A DNA stretch of 64,000 nt, from assembly GCA_910574635.1 (NCBI GenBank), contig CAJTCG010000010.1:100964-164963 (forward strand), in the 5' to 3' direction. The number at the start of each line of letters is the position of its first letter. The first letter of the stretch is position 1. Under the pieces are notes generated by a model. It saw only the letters and a program-made list of their open reading frames with translations. It did not search any database and was not told the DNA's origin. The DNA comes from Oscillospiraceae bacterium (GTDB taxonomy: Bacteria; Bacillota; Clostridia; Oscillospirales; Oscillospiraceae). This document shows positions 44,541 through 52,900 of this stretch, one piece after another. Made by a program: the position numbers and the translations under genes.

Positions 44541-44987
44541 ATGACCATTAAGGATTGGATTTTCGTCCTGGCCATTTCCGGCCTGGGCATGATGACCGCC
44601 AATTTCATCGGCTTTGACGTGGCCTTCACCGAGTCCCTGCCCGGCGTGCTGGTGCTGCTGCTCATCGCCCTGTGCGCCGCGGGCCTTGCCCATGTGATTC
44701 CCCTGAAGCTTCCCACGGTGGCCTACTGCTCCATCCTGGGGCTGCTGTGCGCCTGCCCGCTGTCCCCCGTGTCCCAGTTTGTCATCGAGTCCGCCGGGAA
44801 GATCAACTTCACCGCGCCGCTGACCATGGTGGGGGCCTTTGCCGGCATGTCCATCAGCAACCAGCTGAAGATGTTCTTCAAGCAGGGCTGGAAGCTCATT
44901 ATCATCACCATCCTGGTCATGACGGGCACCTTCTTCGGCTCCCTGGTGGTGGCCCAGGTGGTGCTGGGGCTGACCCATGCCATTTGA
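44541..44987 (+). CDS. four-span membrane partner of the DUF3100 protein
   Basis: A 148-residue hydrophobic protein with about four spans, starting MTIKDWIFVLAISGLGMM. I do not recognise a named family. It lies 13 nt after the DUF3100 gene and overlaps the next gene by 11 nt, so the three are almost surely co-translated. Size and spacing suggest a second subunit of a two-component membrane transporter. Confidence 0.8.
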   Translation: MTIKDWIFVLAISGLGMMTANFIGFDVAFTESLPGVLVLLLIALCAAGLAHVIPLKLPTVAYCSILGLLCACPLSPVSQFVIESAGKINFTAPLTMVGAFAGMSISNQLKMFFKQGWKLIIITILVMTGTFFGSLVVAQVVLGLTHAI

Positions 44988-45732
44988 TTTGATACTGGCG
45001 GCCCTGGGGAGCGGCGCTGTAGGGCTTTTCATCGGCTGGTGCGGCGTGGCGGGCTTCCTGCTGCCCATTCTCTTCACCAGCGTCTGCGGCCTGCCGGTGA
45101 CGGAGAGCCTGCTGCTGAGCTTCCTGTGCTTTGCCGTCTCCGGGGCCATCGGCTCCTGGAACTACTACCGCCGGGGAGAGCTGCCCCTGCGGCCCGCCCT
45201 GATCCTCTCCGCCGGAAGCTTGGCAGGGGGACTGCTGGGCGCGGCCCTGGGCGGGCTCTTGGCGGCGGAGACGGTCAAGGTGGTCCTCTACGTGGTGGTG
45301 TTTCTCTCGGGCCTGGCCATCGCCGTCCGGGAGCTCCGGCCTCAGAAGGGGCCCGAAAAGGGAAGCGCGTTTCCCAAGCCCCTGCCGCTGCTGGTCCTGG
45401 GCTTTGCCACGGCCCTGCTCTGCGCCCTCTCCGGGGCGGGAGGGCCGGTGCTGGTGATGCCCCTGCTGGTGGCCATGGGGGTTCCCGCCAAGACGGCGGT
45501 GGGCGCGGCCCTGCTGGACTCCGTGTTTATCGCCCTGCCCGCCGTGGCCGTGTACGGAAGCCGCTGCGCGTCCCTGGCCGCCCTGATCCCCATTCTGCTG
45601 GCGTCGGTCTTGGGCCACGCCGCCGGGGTCTTCGCGGGCAGCGTCACCGCCGCCCATGTGCCCCAGTCCCTGCTGAAACGGGGGGTGGCGGCGTTCTCCA
45701 TCTGCTTTTCCTTATTCATGCTGTTGAAATAG
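44977..45732 (+). CDS. TauE/SafE (TSUP) family permease
   Basis: A 251-residue membrane protein of eight spans in two internal halves, each with a Gly-rich motif (GSGAVGLFIGWCGVAGFLLPIL near the N-terminus and ALCALSGAGGPVLVMPLLVAMG in the second half). TSUP proteins move sulfite, sulfonates or other small organic anions. The ATG overlaps the preceding gene by 11 nt. The neighbouring amidohydrolase suggests import or export of the enzyme's substrate or product. Confidence 0.9.
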   Translation: MPFDLILAALGSGAVGLFIGWCGVAGFLLPILFTSVCGLPVTESLLLSFLCFAVSGAIGSWNYYRRGELPLRPALILSAGSLAGGLLGAALGGLLAAETVKVVLYVVVFLSGLAIAVRELRPQKGPEKGSAFPKPLPLLVLGFATALLCALSGAGGPVLVMPLLVAMGVPAKTAVGAALLDSVFIALPAVAVYGSRCASLAALIPILLASVLGHAAGVFAGSVTAAHVPQSLLKRGVAAFSICFSLFMLLK

Positions 45733-45743
45733 GAGGGTTCCCC

Positions 45744-47072
45744 ATGCCGAATGATTTCCGCTGTGACCTGCTCCTTACCGGCGCCCGCTATCTCTCATCG
45801 GACATGGCCGTGGTTTCCGGAAAGGCCATAGCCGTCAAGGACGGTAAAATCCTGGACATTGTGGACCAGGACAAGTGCGCCTACCAGGCGGAGACGGTTC
45901 TCTCCGGCTCCCGCCTTCTCTGGATGCCCGGCCTGGTAGACGGCCATCTCCACACCAGCCAGCAGCTCCTCCGGGGGCGGCTTCTGGACGAGAAGCCCGT
46001 CATTTGGAAGCGGGTCAACGTCCCCTTTGAGAGCCGCCTGGACGAGGAGAGCTCCCGCCTCAGCGCCCAGCTGGCGGCGATAGAGATGATCTCCTGCGGC
46101 ACCACCGGCTTTGTGGACGCGGGGGGAAAGTACCCGGAGGTTTACGCCGGCGTCTATCAGGCGGCGGGGCTCCGGGGCCGCCTCAGCGTCATGACCAACG
46201 ACAATCCCTTCTGCCCCGAGAGCCTTCGGGCCCCTTCCGTCCCGGCGGCGGTGGACCGCCTGCGGGCCATGAAAAGCGCCCTCACCGGCCTCCTGAAGCC
46301 CATCTACTCCGTCACCACGCCCACCGCCGTCAGCGAAGAGCTGCTCCGGGCGGTGTTCCAGGCGGCGGCGGAGGACGGCGTGCCGGTGGAGACCCACATG
46401 AACGAGTACGCCAGCGAGGTGACGGACTTCCTTGAGCGCTATGGCGAGCGCCCCTTTGTCTGGCTGGAAAGGGAGGGCCTTTTGGCGGCCCCCATGACCG
46501 CCCCCCACTGCATTTTCCTCAGTCAGGAGGAAATCGGTATCATGGCCCGGCGGCAGGTCCGGGCGGTCCACTGTCCCTTCTCCAACTGCGGAAAGGGCGT
46601 GCCGCCCACGCCCCAGCTTCTGGCCGCCGGGGTGCCTGTGGGCCTGGGCACCGACGGCTCCGCCCACGGCGGGCTGGACCTCTTCCGGGAGATGCGCCTG
46701 TTCCGGGGCGTGATGAACGCCACCCGGGGCGTTGGGACGGCGGACTCCTGCGTCATGCCCGCCGAGACCCTTCTGAAAATGGCCGCCCAAGGCGGCGCGG
46801 CGGCGCTGATGGAGCCGGGCCTGGGCGTCATCGAACAAGGCGCGCCCGCGGACCTCATCGCCGTGGACACCGGCGCGCCCCACCTCTGGCCCACCCAAAA
46901 CCCGGTGCATACCCTGGTGGAGAGCGCCAGCGGGGCCGACGTGCGGCACTCCATCGTCAACGGGAAGCTGCTGATGCGGGACCGGGAGCTGCTGACCATC
47001 GACCGGGAGCGGGTCCGCCGGGAGGCGGAGGCCCTCTTTGAAAAACAGCCCTGGCTCCAGAGCTGGAAGTAA
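45744..47072 (+). CDS. amidohydrolase, ATZ/TRZ (SAH/MTA-deaminase-like) group
   Basis: A 442-residue metal-dependent hydrolase. The metal ligands of the group are visible: D-G-H-L-H-T near residue 70, the His in VETHMNEY, the His in TAPHCIFLS and the Asp in GLGTDGSAHG. The sequence is closest in style to deaminases of S-adenosylhomocysteine, guanine or related nitrogen heterocycles; the true substrate is unknown. ATG 45744 has AGGAGGG upstream and lies 11 nt after the permease. It is the last gene before a terminator and probably degrades a compound handled by the membrane proteins upstream. Confidence 0.9.
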   Translation: MPNDFRCDLLLTGARYLSSDMAVVSGKAIAVKDGKILDIVDQDKCAYQAETVLSGSRLLWMPGLVDGHLHTSQQLLRGRLLDEKPVIWKRVNVPFESRLDEESSRLSAQLAAIEMISCGTTGFVDAGGKYPEVYAGVYQAAGLRGRLSVMTNDNPFCPESLRAPSVPAAVDRLRAMKSALTGLLKPIYSVTTPTAVSEELLRAVFQAAAEDGVPVETHMNEYASEVTDFLERYGERPFVWLEREGLLAAPMTAPHCIFLSQEEIGIMARRQVRAVHCPFSNCGKGVPPTPQLLAAGVPVGLGTDGSAHGGLDLFREMRLFRGVMNATRGVGTADSCVMPAETLLKMAAQGGAAALMEPGLGVIEQGAPADLIAVDTGAPHLWPTQNPVHTLVESASGADVRHSIVNGKLLMRDRELLTIDRERVRREAEALFEKQPWLQSWK

Positions 47073-47082
47073 AGAAATGCCC

Positions 47083-47111
47083 TTGTGCGCCTCTTGCGGC
47101 TGTGTTATCAT
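47083..47111 (+). promoter_or_regulatory. promoter of the Crp/Fnr gene
   Basis: TTGTGC (47083-47088), a 17-nt spacer and TATCAT (47106-47111), embedded in the terminator hairpin of the amidohydrolase gene. Confidence 0.65.
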
Positions 47112-47134
47112 AGCTGCAAGAGGCGCTTTTTTAT
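47087..47134 (+). terminator. terminator of the DUF3100-amidohydrolase operon
   Basis: An 11-bp stem (47087-47097 with 47116-47126) with an 18-nt loop and a T6 tail. The loop carries the -10 of the next gene. Confidence 0.8.
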
Positions 47135-47159
47135 TTGGCGGCGGAACGGAGGTGCCCAT

Positions 47160-47879
47160 ATGCGTTACTGTGAACTGCTGGAGCTGGCCCCGGGCCTGGA
47201 GGAGTACACCCGGCAGATCCCGGAGGAGCTGGACGGGCAGTTTCAGCTCAAGACCTATCCCGCCCACGCCCTCATCCACCAGAAGGACAGCCCCCTGGAG
47301 CGTATCGGCATCCTGCTCCAAGGGACCTTCCGGGTGGTGAACGAATTTGAAAACGGCAATGTCTTCATGATCGAGGTGAACGAGGCGGTGTCCTTCATCG
47401 GGGAGGTGACGCTGCTGGCCGGGGCGGCTACCACCTCCGTGTCCATTGAGACGGTGACGGACTGCCTGGCGGCTTTCCTGCCGCTGGAGACCTTCGACGC
47501 GTGGCTCCGGCAGGACATCGGCCTGCTCCGGGCCGTCAGCCGCCATGTAGCCGCCAAGCTGTACTGCTCCAGCTACAGCAGGGGAGAGCGGCTGTTCCAC
47601 TCCGCCAAGTACGTGCTGCTGAAATACCTGGTCCGTCAGGCGGAGGAGCAGGGCGTGCGCACGGCCGGGCAGGTGGTTCTGAATAAGACCCGGCGGCAGA
47701 TCAGCGAAGAGGTGGGCCTGACGGAGAAGACCATCAACCGCACCCTGACCCAGTTTGTGAAGGACGGGGTGCTCTCCATCCGGCGGGGCAAGGCGGCCTT
47801 CAGCGCCGAGGAGTACCACCGGGCCCAGAAGGAGCTGAGGGTTTACATGTCCCAGAGTAAGAATGGGGCGAGCACCTGA
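47160..47879 (+). CDS. Crp/Fnr-family transcriptional regulator
   Basis: A 239-residue regulator: an N-terminal cyclic-nucleotide-binding-like beta barrel (about 20-140, with the IGEVTLLAGAATTSVSIETVTDC stretch) and a C-terminal winged helix (TRRQISEEVGLTEKTINRTLTQFVKDGVL). The Fnr cysteine cluster is absent and the cAMP-binding arginine motif is not clear, so the ligand is unknown. ATG 47160 follows GGAGG; longer in-frame starts overlap the terminator. It lies next to the amidohydrolase/permease operon, which it may regulate. Confidence 0.92.
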   Translation: MRYCELLELAPGLEEYTRQIPEELDGQFQLKTYPAHALIHQKDSPLERIGILLQGTFRVVNEFENGNVFMIEVNEAVSFIGEVTLLAGAATTSVSIETVTDCLAAFLPLETFDAWLRQDIGLLRAVSRHVAAKLYCSSYSRGERLFHSAKYVLLKYLVRQAEEQGVRTAGQVVLNKTRRQISEEVGLTEKTINRTLTQFVKDGVLSIRRGKAAFSAEEYHRAQKELRVYMSQSKNGAST

Positions 47880-48013
47880 AAAAGCTTCGGCCGGCCCGCC
47901 CGGACGCCTGGCGTTATCTTCCAGAAAATTCTAATAAATTCCTGGAAAACTTTGGAAAAGCAAAACTTGTCGAAATTTGTACATTTTAACCCGGAAAAAA
48001 GTCAAAAAAACAG

Positions 48014-48041
48014 TTGCAATTTTTAGAAGACTTGGTATAAT
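48014..48041 (+). promoter_or_regulatory. sigma-A promoter of the pilus operon
   Basis: TTGCAA (48014-48019), a 16-nt spacer and TATAAT (48036-48041). The next gene starts 622 nt downstream, with no other good promoter seen. Confidence 0.8.
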
Positions 48042-48090
48042 AAAACACGCAACAACACTATATGCTGTAGAAGCGGAAGTACGGCAAAGG

Positions 48091-48134
48091 CAAGCCCTGT
48101 ACAGGGCTTGGTGGTTTCTTATTAAGAAACCACC
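48091..48134 (+). other. two adjacent perfect hairpins in the pilus leader
   Basis: CAAGCCCTGTACAGGGCTTG at 48091-48110 is a perfect 20-bp palindrome. Directly abutting it, 48110-48134 forms an 11-bp stem (GGTGGTTTCTT and its complement) with loop ATT. Neither is followed by a U-run. Confidence 0.8.
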
Positions 48135-48663
48135 AAAGGGTCTTTGTTAAAGTACTTTCGAAACGGTAAAACGACGTTGCCGGAATTTTTTCTCAGAGAG
48201 GTTGAGGAAATGCAGGAGCGTGTGTGAAAATTGGGTTTTCGTCTGCCGCGGTACCATTGGGGCAGCGGATCATATCCTAAGAATAGCAGGCAGGGAACGC
48301 GGTGAAACGGCGGTTCGGCCTGTTTGGCGAAAGCAGCAGCATTCTCCCAATATTTTTGTTCAAAAACACCATTCTCCCTTGAAAAGCGGGCATTGGGCAA
48401 AAATTGTCACGGCCGTCGGCAGCAGCGCAAACCGGCTCCGCGTGGAAGGAGCCTGTGTATTTGTGCGCGTGGCTGTCCCAGCGTGAACCTTCTACCGTCG
48501 CAGTTTTCCGCCCAAGGTGTTTATTGGACATCGGCCGCAGTTTTGAACTGTACCGGAATCCAAAACATCGGGGCGGATATTCGTTTTTTGAAGCTCTTTG
48601 GCGCGCTGGAGCCTTGTGGGCCGCGCGGCTTGCCGAACTGACCGATAAAGGAGAACCGACGCC

Positions 48664-49320
48664 ATGACGGATAGAGAACTTCAAAAGCTGGGACGGCGGG
48701 AGCTGCTGCAGCTGCTGCTGGAACAGGCCAAGGAGTCCGAGCGGCTGCGCAAGCAGGTGGGGGAGCTGGAGGAACAGCTCCGCCAGACGGAGGAGGGGTA
48801 TGAGCGCCTCCGGGACCGGCTGGACAGCAAGGACGCCCAAATCCACGAGCTGGAGGACACCCTCCACGCGGAGCGGGAAAAGCGTGAGACCGACTTGGAA
48901 AACGTCGGGTCCATTGCGGAGGCCGCCCTTCGCTTAAACGGCGTGTTTGACGCGGCACAGCGCGCCGCGGATTACTATTTGCAGAGCATTCAAACCCTTT
49001 ATCCCCTGCCGGAGGGCGTGGAGCTTCCCCCGCCGCCGCCGGTATGGGAGGCGGCTCCGGCCCAGACGGTCCCAGCCCAGGCGGCTCCGGTCCAGCCCGC
49101 CCCGGCCCAGGCGGTTCTGGGTCAGCCCGCCCCGGCCCAGGCGGCTTCGAGTCAGCCCGTTCCACCGCCCGCGGAGGAAGCGGCGCGGACGGCGGAGGAG
49201 CCATCAAAGCCCCCCGCTCCGGCGGCGGCGCCCCCGAACCGCGCCCGGCGGCCTTTCGGGCTGAAGAGCAAGCAGGAGAAGGGAAAGTGGACGCTGTTTG
49301 TGGGCTGGCAGCATGACTGA
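48664..49320 (+). CDS. coiled-coil protein with Pro/Ala/Gln-rich tail
   Basis: A 218-residue soluble protein. Residues 1-85 form an amphipathic coiled coil (repeated L-E-E-Q-L and R-L-R-D-R patterns), 86-118 a helix, and 119-200 a Pro/Ala/Gln-rich linker with near-repeats of PAQA. The C-terminus is basic (KSKQEKGKWT). I know no function; it is the first gene of the pilus operon and could be a scaffold or regulator of assembly. The ATG follows AAAGGAGAAC. The next gene begins 15 nt after its stop. Confidence 0.75.
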   Translation: MTDRELQKLGRRELLQLLLEQAKESERLRKQVGELEEQLRQTEEGYERLRDRLDSKDAQIHELEDTLHAEREKRETDLENVGSIAEAALRLNGVFDAAQRAADYYLQSIQTLYPLPEGVELPPPPPVWEAAPAQTVPAQAAPVQPAPAQAVLGQPAPAQAASSQPVPPPAEEAARTAEEPSKPPAPAAAPPNRARRPFGLKSKQEKGKWTLFVGWQHD

Positions 49321-49335
49321 TAAGGAACGCGTGCC

Positions 49336-49920
49336 ATGAAGAAAAAAGAGCAAAAGCTGGAGATTCCCTCCATTGCCCAGCTGGAAGTGGAGCTGAACCG
49401 GGAGAAGTACCGCTGGCGGTTTCGCCGGGTTCTCCGCAGCACCATTTACGCGCTGATTACCGTGGCCGCCGCCGCCGTGCTGGTGGCGACTTTGTGGATG
49501 CCGGTCCTCCAGATCGGCGGGAACTCGATGGCTCCCACTCTGACGGACGGCGAGATTGTGGTTTCCTGGAAAGGATCCGGTTTTGAAACGGGAGATATCA
49601 TCGCCTTTTACCACGACAATAAAATTCTGGTCAAGCGGGTCATCGCGGGCCCGGGAGACTGGGTGGATATCGACGAGAGCGGAACGGTGTACGTCAACGA
49701 AGAGGAATTGTATGAGCCCTATCTGGTGGAGAAAGCCCTGGGCGACTGCGATATCGCGCTGCCGTATCAAGTGCCGGAGTCCAAAATCTTTGTGATGGGC
49801 GACCACCGCAGCGTGTCGCTGGATTCCCGGAACACCGTTCTCGGATGCGTCGCCTACGACCAGATCGTAGGGCGGCTGCTGTTTCGCGTGTGGCCCCATC
49901 AAGCTGCGGGCCTCATTTAA
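49336..49920 (+). CDS. signal peptidase I
   Basis: A 194-residue type I signal peptidase with one N-terminal membrane span (about 38-57). The catalytic serine is in GGNSMAPTL, the lysine in ILVKRVIAGPGD, and the C-terminal box GDHRSVSLDSR is intact. Signal peptidases inside pilus operons commonly assist processing or assembly of the pilins made next door. The ATG follows GGAACGCGTGCC, a weak site, after a 15-nt gap. Confidence 0.93.
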   Translation: MKKKEQKLEIPSIAQLEVELNREKYRWRFRRVLRSTIYALITVAAAAVLVATLWMPVLQIGGNSMAPTLTDGEIVVSWKGSGFETGDIIAFYHDNKILVKRVIAGPGDWVDIDESGTVYVNEEELYEPYLVEKALGDCDIALPYQVPESKIFVMGDHRSVSLDSRNTVLGCVAYDQIVGRLLFRVWPHQAAGLI

Positions 49921-49982
49921 ACGATTAACCACGGAGCATGTGGTTTGTTCAGCGTATCTTGAAAGAAAGGAGTGCATGACAT

Positions 49983-52900
49983 ATGGGCGGCAACTTGTCC
50001 TCTCAGGTGGCACGTTGCATTGATGTCCACCAGCGAAGACGGCGGGGCCGGCAGGCGCTGACCGTTTTGGCTGCGATCGTGGTATTCTGCACGGTCTATG
50101 CGCTGATGATGCCGGCGGTTACAATGTCCAACCAGGTTATCTGCGGCCTGGAGGCTCATGTCCACAGCGACGAGTGCTGGACGGTTGAGCTCTCCGGGCC
50201 CCAGCCGGAGCTGGTCTGTGACGCGATGAGCTACGGCGGCGTGGTCATCCACCAGCACAATTCCTTCTGCTGCGACGAATACGGCGAGCTGGTCTGCGCT
50301 CTGCCGGAGGAGGAGATCCACCTCCACGATAAAAGCTGCTATCAGGAGCAGCGGGAGCTGATTTGCCGGGAGCCCCAGGAAGTGGGACATGTCCACGGCG
50401 CTTCCTGCTGGGCCTATGACCGGGGCGGGCTGATCTGCGGCCAGGCGGAGGAGGCGGAATCCCATACCCACTCGGACGCCTGCTACCAGACGGAGAGCCG
50501 CCAGGTGCTTTCCTGCGCCCTTTCCGAGGAGGAGCCCCATGTCCATGACGGCGGCTGCTACACCGCCAGGACATGGCAGGAGCTCGTCTGCGGCCTCTCC
50601 GAGTCGGAGGAGATTCTGGATGAAGAGGGCGGCGTGCTGGACGCCGGGCACCGTCATGACGGCTCCTGCTATGCCGAGAAGACGGAGATGGAGCTCTCCT
50701 GTACCCGGGAGGAGACGGAGGGCCACCGCCACGACGAAGGCTGCTATACCACGGAGGAGGAGCAGACGCTGGCCTGCGGCCTCGCCGTGGCCCAGGGCCA
50801 TGTGCACGGCGAGGAGTGCTACGAGTGGACCCAGCGGCTGGTGTGCCAGGAGGAGGAACGGGAAACCGGACACGTCCACACGGACGAGTGTTACCAAATT
50901 ACCGAGCTTCTGGCCTGCCGCCGGCAGGAGCTGACGCCCCACGCCCACGATGAGAGCTGCTATGGCGAGGAGGGCGGCCTTCTGTGCGCCCGGCCCGAGG
51001 CCATAGTCCATGACCATGACGCGGACTGCGTCCATGTTCCCGAGGGAGAGATGGAGGAAATCCGCGCCCTGACCTGCGGGATGGAGGAGCATGAGCACAC
51101 CGAGGGCTGCTATGTGGAGCTGGTTCCCAAGGAGGACGACGGGTGCCTGTGCGGCAAGCCGGCGCATCTCCACAAATCCGAGTGCTACTTCGAGGATGGG
51201 ACGCTTTGCTGCACCATGGAGGAGCACGTCCATACGCTGGCCTGCATGCAGGAGCCCCTGCCGCAGGACCCGGAGCCGGAAGAGCCCGCGGGACTGTGGC
51301 TGGCGGAGGACTATGCGTATGAAAACGAGGAGTTCCTCCTGACCTTCCACATCAACGGCTACGCTTCCCTGGCGGAGGATGACGGGGAGGGAGCGGACGG
51401 CGTTCTCCCCGGAGAACCCGAGCACCGTCCCACCGGCTTGCCTGATATTCCGGAAGATTCGGGCGCTTTGGAGGAACCGGATTTAAATAGTGAAGAGGTT
51501 CTTCCGCCGGCGGAGCCGGATCAAGGGCTGGCTGAGGCTGCGAGCATCCGCACCTTCTACGCTCTGCCGGACATGGAGGATTCCGGCGAGATCTATGGCA
51601 TTGAGGACAGCGGCTTGGCGCCGCCTCCCTCCGAGCCGGAGGGCGGGGAGTATCCGCCTCCCGCGGAGCCTGACATGGAACTCCCGGAAGATAGGCCTTC
51701 CGTGGAATCCGATGGGGATTTCTCCGGGGGCTGGACGTATCCGGATACTCCCGCTTTGGACGGCATAGACGGTCGGGCGGAGCTGGACCCGGCGGACGTG
51801 GTGTTTTCCGTGGAGTTCCAGGAGGACGGCGAGGCCTATGAGAGCCTGGCCGCCCGGGCCGAAGAGCTGAGTGAGGACGAGGTGCTTTTGCTCCGGGTCC
51901 TAACCCTGACCGCCACGATTGACGGACGGCCTCTGGACCTCTCCGCCTGTACGGTGGAGGTGGAGGTGACCCTGTCTGCGCAGATGCTGGAACAGCTGGA
52001 GGCTTTCAGCGAAAACCAGCCTCTGGGCATCAGCGCGGACGGCGAGGGCGCTGTGGACGGCGACGAAGCCGAGGCGGCGGCGCCGAGCCTGACCCTGGTG
52101 GCCTACAGCGAGGAGACCGGCGGAGCGGTAAACGAGCTGGGGAGCGTGACGGTGAACGATCTGGGAAGCGCGGCGGAGCCCGAGGCTCAGCCCAGGATGA
52201 CCTTCATCACCCGGGGCGGCGATCCGACGGGATTGTCCCTGCTGATGAACGTGTATCCGGTGTTCACGGTGGAGTACTACGCGTGGATTAAGGAGCCCGC
52301 CGAGAGCGGCGGGGCCGCCTCGCTGTCCTTTATCGACACCAGCGCGGAAAAGAACGGCGGAACGGCAAGGCTGCCGCAAAACGGCACAACGCCGAACACC
52401 ATGAACCTGCAGCTGAACGCGGACGGAACCGTCCTGTTTGCCCAGCCGAAGATCACGCGGGTCTATAAGGACAAAAAATTCCAGTTCAACCCCAACAAGG
52501 ATGAGCTGACCATCGCGAAAATGTTCGGCATGATGGAAAACACCCATTATGACATCAGCGAGCTCTGGGTGCTGAAGGACGGCGTGGAATTTGAAGCGGC
52601 CGAGGCGGTCCAGACCGACGAGGAAGCGGCGCAGTACTGGGACGTCTACAGCGAGAACCTGGATGGGCTGCGCTTCACGAACAACCCCAAGGCGGCCAGC
52701 GAGACGGTTATCCCCATTACATCCGAAACCCGCTTCCGGCTGGTGTATACCCAGCGCCAGGATACGATGGTAAACGACAAATCCGTCTTCTACGACTACG
52801 ACATCACCGACGGAGTCCAGAGCGGAAGCAATCCGGTTACGGTAAATACCAAGCGGCAGGGCATCAACAACCCCGGCAACTACCCGGAAGGCACAACGGA

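Larger units (their letters stand above)
47880..48663 (+). other. 784-bp non-coding region: AT-rich promoter area and long leader
   Basis: No credible gene is seen on either strand. The left part (about 47920-48060) is AT-rich and contains the pilus promoter. From about 48049 to 48663 it would be a leader of about 615 nt, with two strong hairpins near its 5' end and no recognisable riboswitch or RNA class. Confidence 0.7.

Noticed and set aside
45039..45743. Upstream extension of the amidohydrolase frame
   Set aside because: It overlaps the TSUP permease in another frame and shows Arg/Gly/Pro shadow composition; the true start is ATG 45744.
48091..48134. Invertible promoter switch
   Set aside because: The inverted repeats abut each other instead of flanking the promoter, and no recombinase gene is near.
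48202..48641. Short open frames in the pilus leader
   Set aside because: They lack ribosome binding sites, overlap each other in different frames and show no family likeness.
47880..48663. c-di-GMP riboswitch, tRNA or other known RNA
   Set aside because: The c-di-GMP-I core words and tRNA arms are absent on both strands.
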